Below, in pieces: positions 1-11,303 of a DNA stretch of 64,000 bases. The DNA lies in the NCBI GenBank assembly GCA_025201805.1, contig MU619244.1, forward strand, positions 136,115 through 200,114, read 5' to 3'. Under the pieces are notes generated by a model, which saw nothing but the letters and a program-made list of their open reading frames with translations, was not told where the DNA came from and made no database searches. Origin of the DNA: Parasitella parasitica. Lineage: Eukaryota > Mucoromycota > Mucoromycetes > Mucorales > Mucoraceae. The position numbers and the translations under genes were made by a program. How positions within the stretch are numbered: position 1 is the stretch's first letter; every line of letters begins with the position of its first letter.

Positions 1-30
<30 letters not shown>
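1..30. repeat. poly(A) run at the window edge
   Basis: Thirty A residues open the window. On the minus strand this is a poly(T) run just inside the last RasGEF intron. It may be a genuine homopolymer or a contig edge. Confidence 0.6.
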
Positions 31-32
<2 letters not shown>

Positions 33-3000
33 CTAACAAACCTTGGCTCTAGTCTTAAACTTTCCTTGTATAATTGCTCTTCATCTCGAGTGCTTTGCAA
101 ATTTATCTTTACAAAATCTTGTATTTCGTTGACTGGCTTCAGCTGGTATAAAGAAGATTGGTATTGTTGAATTTCTCGTATCACTTCAGCAGTTTTGGCT
201 CGCTTGGCAAAGTTGATCAAATCTTTTGATTTTTTCAATTCGTTGGCATTACCATCCTCGATAAAAGTCAAGTCTTGAAGGTAAATACCCAAGAAGGGTA
301 TGCAAGGAGGGTTGATAGAGTGAATAAGATCTCGATACTCAATGAAATTGCGATTGGCGCCCATGAGTTTACGGATTTGCTGTAAAATTTGGCTGGTTCT
401 TGTGCCAACCACATCCCAGGTACGCTGTAGTCTTCCAACAGAACTGTTGTCAAAGGCTGATAGAATAGCCATACAGGTGTTAAAGTTGTTCAAAACTCTA
501 CATTTCTAGGTGTATAGTCAGTAAAAATAAAAAAAAGGTTTGCATGTGAATAAATGTTACCTCTGCTACTTGGACCCAATATTTGATCAAGACGCTTCTC
601 TTTTTAATATCATGCTGACTCAAAATGACATCGGAAACCCAACAAGTGATTTGGTTACAGTATTCAATTGAAGAACGAATGTTCACAGCTATGTTGCCAC
701 CTTCATCTCTGGACCAAGCTTTGTCCAAGCACTCGATAGGCCTGATTGCGCTGTATAACCGAAAGTCCATGATGGTTAGCTGACGAGCCATCTCCAGTGA
801 ATCGATATCAAGTAGCTTAAAGCGGTATCTGTTTTTTGGGAGAATAGGCACAGGAGGATCAGGTAATGTTAAAATCATCTTTTTGTGTCCGTCCATGGTT
901 TCAGCTTTTCTTCTCCTTTGGATCAAGGATTCCAATTGTCCATTCGAAAACCTGAGCGTGTTTTTGATATTGGAATGAGTGAATTCTAACAAGCGGTCGA
1001 GGAGGGCACTGTCGTCTTCATTGTAGTATGTTTCAAGCCAATTCTTCAGAACATTGAAGACACGGAGACGAACCAGTTTCAGTTTCTTTTCTTCCCAGAT
1101 AAAGACATCTTCCTTAGACAATCCAGGAGGACATTGAAGATTGTATCTAGCTTCTAGTAAATCAAGTAGATCCATCGAGGTGCAAAAGGACCGATAGGTT
1201 AATAAAAACGTATTGATGAAATTCATGTCTAGAAAATCATGAAGTGTTAAGCGTTCGACGAGCGCAGGAAGAGTTCCACCCTTCACACCGCCTTGCTCGT
1301 TGAATACAATTTCTTTTGGTCCATAATTATAAAGTAGATAGTCAGGACGCTCCCTAGGCGTTGGTTTAGCAGCTGTCGATTTTGGCAACGGTGTTTCATC
1401 ACCAAAAAATCTCTTGAGCTTGTTTGAAGATATTTGCCTTGCAGCAGGCGCTGTTTGAGATCGTTGCATTGGGTAAGTCAACATTGGTGCCTTTGGTATC
1501 AATTCAGACTTATGACGTTCCATAATTTCCATCGCAGGCCCTTTGCCATCCTCTTCAGCGATTTTGGACCTTGAAGGCTTAAACCCATGTTTTTCTTCAA
1601 GTGTTAACTCGTCAGATTCAATGCCTTGCTCCTCATCGACCTCATGAAGCACTGCTTCATCTTTGCCAGCAGACGATGGTGCTTTTTTAGTTGGATCACT
1701 GTTGTCAAAGACAGAGTAAGAGGCATTACTGTTGGTTCGGCTACGGTATTTGCTTGCCAGGCAGAGCACACTTTCGCAAATGAGCTTAATTGGCTCAAAT
1801 AGACTTGAAGCGACAAGTTCTGTCTCTCTGGAACAAGCAAGAAAATCCACCGTTGATTTGTCTGTCAAAGCTTGCAGTTTGTAGAACAATAGACCTAGTC
1901 TTTGTACCAGAGTTTGCTTGCCTGATTGCAAATTTGACATTTCAGACTGTTGCTGTACAACGGTGAAATCAGTTTCATCGATATAGCCCAAAAGCAGACT
2001 GGCTTGGTTAGACAAATTACGGAAATGGGTAAATAGTGACTCAGCTAAAGCTACTCTGTCTTTTTGCAATGATAGCGTCGAAATACATTTGATAATCATC
2101 TCTGCAGAATCTTGAATACATGCTCCCATTGTCTCCAGGTTCTCTGCCAGGTTGACCTGCAAGCTATAGCGGTTACTGTGGTTAGAAAGGTGTTTGCTAC
2201 TACGACTGCTAAAGCTACTATTTCTGCTACTGCCTAGCATGCAGTTTTTGTCCTTTTCATCTATCCATCGAGGATCAATATGTACGAGAGGAATTTCAAG
2301 CGATTGGCAGGCGTTGACGAAATTTCTAACCATCAATAGCAATTCATTTGATTCGCTTGAAATTTTCCCAGCTCTTATTTGCTGATCGTCTCCACCAGTA
2401 GATAAAAATGCATGACTAGTCTGAATGGACAGGACCAATTTTGTCATGCTTGCCATCATGGCCCTGTGGTGAGATCTCAGTGTACCATTTGATTTGATAT
2501 AGCCCGAGTCTTTGTCGATGGTGGATGATGCAATCAGCATAAATCTAATGGAATCCACAACATTCACTGAACACTCGTGATACAAGCTGCATTGGTTTCT
2601 TTTTACTACAACTGTCAGCTGATGAATGGCGATTGCAACGTTGCTGGATATCCTGTTCCAACTGAGGGGTTCATCTGAGTGTATTTCATGCGTAGAAGGT
2701 CCACGAGAAGGCGATCTCGGTAACAGCTGTGGTGATGATGGCGCCGAGTCTATTTTTAGTGAATTTAGACTTTGATTACTGCTGTAACGACTTGACAACT
2801 GAGGCTGAAAAAGGAGTGTTAATCATATGGCGTTGAACTATACTAAAATTTGGTACATTTACCTTTTCCTCGCTGACGAGTAATGTGCTTTGATGAGACC
2901 AGCTTGGCATGCCAGCTGTAGTTTCATGATCAAAGTCATACGCACTGTCAACAGCAATAGTCGATTCTGACATTCTGCTACTCCTCTTGTTGAGTAGATT

Positions 3001-3384
3001 GACATTTGGCTCATTTCCATTCTTTTGCTGTGGCATCAAGCTGTTGTCAATGTGTTGTGTATCAGCAGTATCGTTGTATGACATGCTAAGTCTATATTCA
3101 CTTTTTGTTTTCACTGGTATTTCCATCCGCTCTTTGTCCGATGCAATGACTCTAACGTAATTACTGGGGAACCAGCCTCTAGTTCCGTTGCATCTGTACG
3201 GCATGATTAATTGCTAATGTTAATTGAGAGAATGCAAGGATACTCACAGCCCATCCCACCATCCAGACGGCAGTTTGTTCAACACATCAATAAGGTCATC
3301 CTGGCTAAAGGAAAGCGAGGATGAGTCATTGGACTTGAATGGGTAAAGTGCTTGGACTTTACATAGTATAGGTACTTCTGACAT
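1..3384 (-). CDS. SH3-RasGEF protein (Cdc25/SOS type), 3' end cut by window edge
   Basis: Guanine-nucleotide exchange factor expected to load GTP onto Ras at the plasma membrane. I join exons 3384-3248, 3193-2863, 2804-561 and 506-43; all junctions keep frame and use GT-AG. The N-terminus (about aa 10-65) is an SH3 domain: ALYPF near the start, then GWWDG split by intron 1 and RGWFPSNYV in exon 2. A long Ser-rich, mostly disordered middle follows. A RasGEF N-terminal domain lies near aa 650-770 (GPKEIVFNEQGG) and the catalytic RasGEF domain from about aa 815 (MARQLTIMDF, then AEKCRVLNNFN across the last intron and AILSAF). The last exon ends at a possible GTTTGT donor at 42, so the extreme C-terminus lies outside the window. 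The domain order matches fungal Cdc25 exchange factors. Identification is firm; the exact Ras partner is inferred. Confidence 0.93.
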
Positions 3385-3953
3385 TTTTTTTTTTATGGTA
3401 AAAAAAAAAAAAAGCAAGAAAGAAAGAGGAGGAAATAAAGTTTCAACATTACGATATTGTATTATTGCACATCACTAAATTTTAATAAAGCAGCATCTCT
3501 ATTCACACAGACACAAAAACAGTGCAACCGGCATCTAATTGTTTGTGCTGCCTGTTGAGTTGAAATCTCAATTTGGCAAAGTCAAAAAATCGTCTTGATA
3601 CCAAGCATCAAAAACACAGCAACTGTAGAGATCAGTAGGCCATCTTTGGCAGTTCAATTGCAAAGATTGTCGAGTTGAATCTTGATGTTAAAGTGCTTCA
3701 ATGTCTGCTAAAAGTTTGGCAGTGTACTGTACCTGAGGACACCTCAAAGAGAACACGATCTGGACCTTTCCAAGTTTCTTTTCGCCAAATGTCACTAAAA
3801 TAAAGAGAACGAAAATATGTTTATTAATTTAAAAATGACTAGTAGTAATATCAACTGTTCCACCGTTTGGCTGAATTGTATGCAAGTGTAAATTAAAAAA
3901 AAAAGGATACCCGGTGTTCAGTTGTTAATAAATATAGTAGAGGTATAGATTGT
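3385..3953. other. intergenic, RasGEF promoter side / MFS 3' flank
   Basis: The 569 bases between the RasGEF start and the MFS stop are AT-rich. On the minus strand, around 3540-3800, there are short open stretches that read like degenerate coding sequence (two Trp codons near LQLNCQRWPTDLY), but they are interrupted by stops. No gene can be supported. Confidence 0.5.
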
Positions 3954-5549
3954 CTAATATCCTGACCACGCGCGAATCTTTGGGCCCTTGATTTTCATTA
4001 GTAAAAGCAAAAAGGCCCACGCAAAATTAAGCATGCCAAAAAAGAAGGTAACCCAGCCTGGCCCAACTGCTTTTGTCATTGGATTTGCAATTAAGCTAAG
4101 AACGCAAGACCAAATCATACGCACAAAATTAGCTGCTGCCGTTACACTGGCGCCTCTATCAGATACAGCATCCACTAGATACGACATGGCTGGATTGAAT
4201 ACTTGAACCATGGCAAAACATTGCACACCAAACATAATTATGGAGACCCAGACACTCCATCCCAATTGGACGGGCCAGCCCCATAAAAAGAACGAAAGGG
4301 GATTCAAGACAAACGCTGCTGGCCATACATTGGGAGCAAGGCGATCCTCAGGAATAGCAGCTCCCCCGCGTTGAATCTTGGCTCGATTTAAAAAGTAATC
4401 TGACAGTTTCCCGGAAAACAGGGACCCAATAACTTCGCCTAAACCAGGCGAGATGAACGTCAATCCGATCATGCCGCTGCTCAAGCCATAAACCGATGTG
4501 TAGAGTTCTGGAAGCATATTTTCAATAGCAAACATACCGCCAAACGCAAATCCGGTAGCCATAGAAAAGACCAGCACAAAAGGATGTCGAAGCAGTGCAA
4601 GTGATGCGAATGGGTTCATCATCTTGGCTTCTGCCACCGTATTTTGCTCAGATTCAATTTCCAACTTTTCATTTTCGGTGACAGTGCTATCTTGCTTTTC
4701 GTCGCTCCGAGTAACTGCTTTGCTCTCTTTGCCCCATACACTTTCTTCGCGGTAAGTTTCCTCCATGGCAAACACAACAAGTGCTAAAAGAATGCAGCCG
4801 AATACAAACAGTAACCAGAATACCGATCTCCATCCCCAGCGTTCTACCAAATAGCCACCAAAGATAGGCCCAAATAAAGGACCGGCAAATTGTCCAGTGA
4901 AATAGATACCCAACGCATTACCTCTCTCGTGAACATCATAGATATCAGCAACAGACCTATTTCAAACAAAGAACTTTCAGTTTATATATCGGTGCCTTTG
5001 AAAATCATATTACCCTGCACCGATAGCCCAAGCCGATGAGATGCCCACAGCTTGTAGGATTCTCATGCCCAAGAGCACGTTGATATCATTTGCAAAAACA
5101 GCAGCCAAAGAGCCAATGGTGTAAATGATGATTGAGAAAAAATAGACTGATCTGCGAATTTTCCAATGATCACTGATGCTACTATAAAAGATGGGCTAAA
5201 AAAAAAAAAAACATACAAACTAAGACTGATGCTGGTAAAGGACTTTTTACTGATCTTACTGCAATGCCCATGAACAACATGTACAATGAATTACTAAGAG
5301 TGACCATAATAGTGGGGCTATCCAATTCCACAGTAATCTCCTCCAGAGCTGGTAACTATATGAGAGAAATAAGCAAAGTTTCTACAAGAGCGAAAAACAG
5401 AACCTCACATAAATTGTGGAGCAGAATCCAGGAATGATGGCAATAAAACAGACAAGGCCAAGCAACAATCTCTTTCGCCATGTGGGCAGCAAGCGAGGAT
5501 CGTCTTTTACAGGAATCTTTACCTTAAGTAAAGAAGCCCAATATGTCAT
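3954..5549 (-). CDS. MFS transporter, DHA1 (drug:H+ antiporter) type
   Basis: Twelve-helix major facilitator expected in a cell membrane, exporting drugs or small metabolites by proton antiport. Exons 5549-5409, 5355-5260, 5195-5014 and 4956-3954 join in frame to about 473 aa. The first helix (LLLGLVCFIAIIPGFCSTIY) runs into LPALEEITVEL. The loop 2-3 signature region reads PIFYSSISDHWKIRRSVYFF, and the helix 5 antiporter-like region GPLFGPIFGGYLVERWGWRS follows. A charged central loop (about 60 residues) separates the two halves. The N-terminus is uncertain: I chose the ATG at 5549, which directly precedes a dibasic cytosolic segment, but an open stretch at 5612-5809 ending at a GTAAAC donor could be an upstream exon. 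I could not join that exon in frame by an obvious acceptor. Substrate unknown. Confidence 0.88.
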
Positions 5550-6733
5550 TTTTGAATAGATAAAGAAAGAGAAAAAACCTTTTTTTTTCTGCTCCAAAGG
5601 AACACATGTGCTTATTGTTTACCCGGATTATTTGAAAGCGAATTAGCATCAGATACTCTTGACAATAATTGGGCTGTCATTTTATTTGGCCTGTCTGAGT
5701 ATGCTTTGGTTTTAAGTCGTCGTGGCAAGTATACATAATTCCTGATGGGTGCATAGCCTAAGGCATCCCTAACACCAAACTCAAGTGTACTGAAATTGAG
5801 AGTCTCCAACTTTGTGCTTTTGAAAAGAAAATAAAAAAAGGTTTCTATTAAGATTTTGCTTTTCCGATAACATGAAAAAGCTTAAATTTCTTGCAGGATG
5901 GAAAGATACATGACTTGGGCTGCTTGTTTGCTAAAGAGGGAGAGAGACCTTATGCAGAGGATATTTCTGAAACAGAAAAGCAGTTGGCTAATTTGTCACT
6001 TACAATGCTGACTCTACTGTAGGAAATGCCCCGTCAAATCCCTTCTGTTCTAGTTATACTTACCTATTTTCCTCAGTTTATTTGAAGTAGCTTCTTTGAG
6101 CAAAATAAAGAAACTAGCGCTCGTTGATTGTCCCACATTTATTTCGTGTCGATTTGCTTACTATTTCTAGAATGTGATTTCCATTCATTTTGACATGCCC
6201 TGAATATTTTCCTCACGGGACGTGGGTGAGTAATTTTGCCTTTCGTACACCTTTATCATTGGCTTGTGTACAGACAAAAATAAAGGGGAATACGATACAG
6301 CCAAGAAAATGTCTGTCATATTACAAACTATGAGTCATTTTTCTTGAAATCATCATGTCAATGCTTGGTAAACAGGTTACAAATTAATGCGAGTGTATCA
6401 GAAAGAAAAGAGGTGTTGCAGATGATGCATAAATGAGACAAAATAAGACAATTTAATAGTTTTTGTTCATGATCTCGAACAGATTTAATGTAGGGAAAGA
6501 AGAAGAAGAAGAGAGAAAAAAAAAAGTATGTATAATTAGACTAAAAGAAAGGGAGAGAGATAGAAATAAAAGAATTGTGTATATGGAAATCGAAGTTTTG
6601 TATATGTGGATATATATAATATAATGTTTTTCATTTTTTTTTTAAAAGAAATGGTATATAGATTCATGTGTGTAGCTGTTTTTTTTTTGATTGCGCAGCA
6701 ATTAAATTTCAATCGAGTCATTTCAAGTCTCAT
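5550..6733. other. intergenic, possible extra upstream MFS exon
   Basis: 5612-5809 (-) is open for 65 codons without an ATG at its start and ends near a GTAAAC donor. It may be 5' coding or leader sequence of the MFS gene. The remainder (5880-6730) is AT-rich, with purine runs around 6490-6560 and no supportable gene. Confidence 0.45.
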
Positions 6734-7210
6734 TCAAGTTTCCCTTGTGCGATTATTATTGTCTGGTAAAGCAGGAAATAAATCGTTATTATCAGAGGTA
6801 AAAGACATTGTATCGTCATCCATGTCACCAGGATCCCCACCGAGAATGTCACAGAGGTCGAAATCCATAGGACATTCATTCATTGTATCGAAGCAATGAT
6901 TAGAGAATGTGGGAGAAGAAGATGAGGGTTCACCTTCATGAGTGGCCAAGAGAAATGCATTCATTTCTTCGAGTACATACATGTCACTGGGATCAATCAT
7001 GTCACCACCATTATCGACATTGTCATTGTTTAATAAATAAGGTTGTTGCATGATAGGCGGAGGTCTTCCTACAGGAGAGGACGATGATTGAAAATGAGAA
7101 TCTTGAGGTGATTTTTGATGAGAAGGAGGAGACGGTGGAAGATAGGATAGCTTATTGTTGGTGTTATCTTCATGCCAGCTCCTCTGTTTGTCTTTCATCT
7201 TTTTTTTCAT
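6734..7210 (-). CDS. small acidic Ser/Pro-rich protein of unknown function
   Basis: Single open frame of 158 aa from ATG at 7210. It begins with a Lys/Arg-rich stretch (MKKKMKDKQR), then a Pro/Ser/Gln-rich region, and ends in a strongly acidic half with DFDLCDILGGDPGDMDDD and a hydrophobic motif DLFPALPD. Acidic-hydrophobic tails like this occur in transcriptional activation domains, but no DNA-binding domain is visible. Just upstream (about 7222-7290) a different frame reads a Gln-rich segment (LQQDQLLQQQRQQ) that ends at a stop overlapping this ATG. The real gene could therefore be longer, with this ORF as its last exon or a shifted frame. No family recognised. Confidence 0.45.
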   Translation of the reverse strand: MKKKMKDKQRSWHEDNTNNKLSYLPPSPPSHQKSPQDSHFQSSSSPVGRPPPIMQQPYLLNNDNVDNGGDMIDPSDMYVLEEMNAFLLATHEGEPSSSSPTFSNHCFDTMNECPMDFDLCDILGGDPGDMDDDTMSFTSDNNDLFPALPDNNNRTRET

Positions 7211-7991
7211 ATAAAGTTTGCCTGTTGTCGTTGCTGTTGAAGTAATTGATCTTGCTGTAAAGTATTAAACGGAAACCATAGAGACGGATTTATTGCTATG
7301 GAGATTGAAAAGTATAGTAGTGGTAATAGTAGATCGAGCAAAACGAATAAGTTGATAATAGATAAAGGCTTATGGATCAGCAAAAAAGAGGCAGTAAAAC
7401 GAAAATCAGATCAATCGTTAAATGTATATAGTTTCCTCTTCTTTTTCTTCCTTTTTAGATTGAAGATGTTTGTAACAAACAAGAAATGCTGTCGTGAACA
7501 AGGGTAGAAAGAGCAGGTGTCTCTTTTCAAAGTGTGAAAGAAAGATAAAAACAATTTGATCTGTTTTTTGTTGTAGTAATATAGTAAAAGGAATAGTAAA
7601 AGAAAAAAAAAAGGAATAAAGGAAAGGAGGAAACAAACACGTATTTAAGGTGAAATGCCTGCAGACCGCAGCACTTTTTTTTTTTTTAGCGTTGAGCTAC
7701 CAACATACAGTATGCCATCAACTACTACGAATTGACTGCTTTAAGCTTTTTGCCTCCTCGTTTTCTATATTTTTACACGCACCACGCACTGATTGCGCTT
7801 TGAATGCAAAACCGCAGAGGGCCACACTATCCACAACAGTATTTTTTGAGATTCAGGTTCCCAAAACGGATGTTTACACCATGGTTTATAATGGAAAGAG
7901 AAGTAATACACAGGTACCGAAATATCCTCCTATTTTAGTATTGCACATTTTTTCTTTTTTTCTACTTTTTTTCCCTGCTTTGTTTGTAACA
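7211..7991. other. intergenic between acidic ORF and kinesin
   Basis: About 780 bases, AT-rich, holding the divergent upstream regions of the acidic ORF (-) and the kinesin gene (+). Poly(T)-rich blocks lie near 7675 and 7950-7975, close upstream of the kinesin start. No gene seen apart from the Gln-rich open stretch near 7222-7290. Confidence 0.4.
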
Positions 7992-10900
7992 ATGTCATTG
8001 ACAACAGTAAGGTACCAAAACAACATGTCAAAACAGCTCATTTCAATATGACTTTTGCTAAATGAAAAACAACGAAATGTAAAACATAGGGTGGCTTTGC
8101 GTGTCAGACCTTTTAATGAAAAGGAACTGAAAGATACATATCAGCCTGGAAACCTCATTACATTTGTGCCTGGACAACCACAACAGATCAGTATTGATCA
8201 AGATCGTCGCCATTTTACCTTTGATTACGTTTTTCCGCCCTATAAAAGTCAAACCGATGTCTATCAATCCTGTATTCAGCCATTGTTTGATCAGTTTGTG
8301 AATGGGTTGGTATTTTTTTTCATTTATTCATTTCATATTTGCACTAATAAATACATACTCCTTTTTCCATAGATATAATGCAACTATATTAGCATACGGG
8401 TAATAAATAAAAATACCACTACGATAACAAATAACTCATCTTTTAAACAGTCAAACTGGAAGTGGAAAGACATACAGTATGGGCACATCTTCTTCCGCCC
8501 CATCATTTGCTGCTTCAACGATGGAACATGTTGGCATTGTTCCACGTTTTGCGGACAACCTGTTCAGCTGGATCGACTACCAGAAAAACCAGCACAACAA
8601 CAACGCACTGTACCACGTCAAAGTATCTTTTCTTGAGTTGTATAATGAAGACATCAAAGATTTGCTGAACAGTAACAACAAAAATGCATGCATCACTATT
8701 CGTGAAAACACAAATGGGCATATCTCTTGGTCAGGTGTACAAGAAGAATATATTCAAGGTTCTGCAGATCTTTTAAGGTATCACAGATATAAACGTGTTT
8801 GAAGGGGGCTGGGGGAAAGAAAAAAAAAAAAAGCTTCTAACGCATAAATCAAGCTGCCTTTCTCGTGGTTCTATAGCTCGCACAACTGCATCAACTGACA
8901 TGAACGCCAGCTCTTCAAGATCGCATGCCATCTTTTCGATCTCTTTGATACAAAACATTAGTTTGTTCGTCGAGAATGATGACAAGATTACAAAAACGCT
9001 AGAATCAAAGTTTCATTTCGTTGATCTTGCTGGTTCTGAAAGGGTAATCATTATGCAGAGCAGTATGTTTTATAATGACAAAAGATGGCTGACAAACATG
9101 TGCTTATAGCTTAAAAAGACAAATGCAGTAGGCGACAGGGCAAAAGAAGGCATATCAATTAATTCTGGTCTCTTGGCTCTTGGCAACGTTATCTCTGCAT
9201 TGGGCGACGAATCAAAACGTCAACAACAACATATCCCATATAGAAATTCCAAATTGACAAGACTTTTGCAAGACAGTCTTGGAGGCAACAGCCAAACCTT
9301 GATGTTGGCATGTGTTTCACCAGCTGATTCAAATGCTAATGAAACTCTTAGCACTTTAAAATATGCCAATCGAGCCAAGAATATTACAAACACGGTCGTA
9401 CTAAATCAGCATCAAAGCATCACGGATATACTGAAAGAAGAAATCGCGCATTTGAAAGAAGAAATGAGAATCAATGATGCATTTATAAAGGAAGTTCACT
9501 TGGAACTCGACGATTTACGAGCCAAGAATACAGCATTGGAATCGTTAATATATGGTAATCATAACAACAACGGATTACCAAATTCAGTAGAAGGCAACAA
9601 CATGAAGATTGATGAAACAGGGATACCGCTGACTGCTCGTTCACAACATCAACAAACATCAGCAAAGAAAACTTCTGTCGCTCACGTCATGAACGCTGAT
9701 GCTGATCGTATGGACGATGACCAAGAAACTCTGGTTGGCTCCTCTATTTATGACAATATACGTGCTTCCACCAGTACCAAGAGAAAAAGAAGGAGCACAA
9801 GCATCAATTATGTTAGAAAAAGAGTCGCAGCAACAACAGCCATAACAAAAACAACAAGTAGTAATCCTGTTGAACATGATCAAGACTCTATCCTGTCATT
9901 ATTGAACAAACACAAGCACCGCACAAAAAAAGAGTATGCGTTTGTAAAACAATTAAAGGTAAGGGCACACGCATCTATTTTGTATATATCGCATGTAACA
10001 TTAACACCAACACAATGTAGAATCAGCCAGTCCTTGCAAATGATCCCAGCAAAATTACAAAGTTAATCAATATGTTCTTGTCAAGCATTAAGGAACAAAA
10101 ACAACTGCTTCAAATTATAGAACAAGGTAATAAACAGCAGCAGCAAGTAGTAGCCAAAAAGCCACCACTTTCGTCCATACCTGTCAACAGCAACAAGAAG
10201 AAGGAATTTGATCAATCAAAGCCTAGTTTCATCAAACAACCAACGGCAATCTCACAAATGAACACTACCGCTAATAATCTCACAAATACATTGATGGTAG
10301 AAAACCAAGCCATGTCAAGCCAACTGAAGCAAATCATGGCTGCTATCAAGAAGGCCATGGTGATGACCAACAATCCATCAACATCCCTCTTACAAATAAA
10401 GCCGATACTTAACAGAGCTGCTCTTATTTATACCCAGCATTCCAATAGCACAAAGACAACACACAACAGCAGCACACCTAGTGTCAGCAGTTGCAATAAC
10501 AGTACTACAACGACCAAGAGCAGCAAAAACAGTAACAGTGCTCGTGTTCAAAATAGATCAAACAACCCAGGCTGGCTGGAAAACAAGAAAAACATCACTG
10601 CAAACACGAAACGAGTGAATATTGAAGATATTCGATCAGAGATCAAGAGGTACTGCTACTTTTATCGTTGCTTCGTTCATTCAGCTCATCAATTATATAT
10701 AGAGTCATGTCATTTGAGCATGTCAAGCTTCATCCTATTTGTTTGGAAATGTTAAGGTCATTAAAACAACAGGTAATTTAGAATATAATCAGATGGAATT
10801 ATGAAAAACTGACCCAACGACAGAAAATCAAATTGATGAAAGAGCAAAAAGACCTGCTAAAAGAGAGACATGAGATGCTAAAAGAGTTTTACAAAGACGA

Positions 10901-11303
10901 ATTTACAGAACAGCAGCAGAAACAACAGTACATGGACGAAAGAATAGATACAATCACCGTCCAAGTTGATCTGATCACAGAAAACATCAAATTATTAACC
11001 AGCCCAAAATCAGCAACCATCAGCAACAACAAAAACAACCACAGACTTATTGATATACTGAAGCACTTGAAAGAAGGGGATTTGCGTGCTCTCATTTTGC
11101 TTATTATTCAACAGGATCTAGTTTCTTTCAGCCTTCAAGCTGAAATAAATCGACATGGTTTGGATACTCTTCACAAGTTCCAACAAGGCTTGGTCCAGTT
11201 ACGAAGAACTAACGATGTGATAAACAATCAGGTACTGATCGATCTACTCAAGTCACCTATTCGGTGCCTTTCGAATGGATTGGTATTGATTTCTGGGAAA
11301 TAA
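7992..11303 (+). CDS. kinesin motor protein, kinesin-4 (KIF4/chromokinesin)-like
   Basis: Plus-end microtubule motor with an N-terminal ATPase domain. Nine exons join in frame to about 935 aa: 7992-8011, 8090-8305, 8373-8399, 8451-8777, 8854-9043, 9110-9958, 10021-10649, 10703-10772 and 10824-11303. The protein opens [19 protein letters not shown]. The P-loop is GQTGSGKT, switch I reads [11 protein letters not shown], switch II DLAGSER followed by [14 protein letters not shown], and the motor ends [20 protein letters not shown]. The phrase [10 protein letters not shown] plus an N-terminal motor is typical of kinesin-4. The tail has a coiled coil ([19 protein letters not shown]), a Gln/Asn/Ser/Thr-rich region and a second coiled coil ([19 protein letters not shown]). 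Exon 3 is only 27 bases. No clear C-terminal cargo domain was seen. Family is firm, subfamily likely. Confidence 0.92.

Noticed and set aside
31-40. CCCTAAC after the opening poly(A), looking like a telomere repeat
   Set aside because: Only one unit is present, and on the minus strand it is the GTTTGTTAG donor region of the last RasGEF intron. Single TTAGGG-like motifs at 14872 and 31091 are also isolated.
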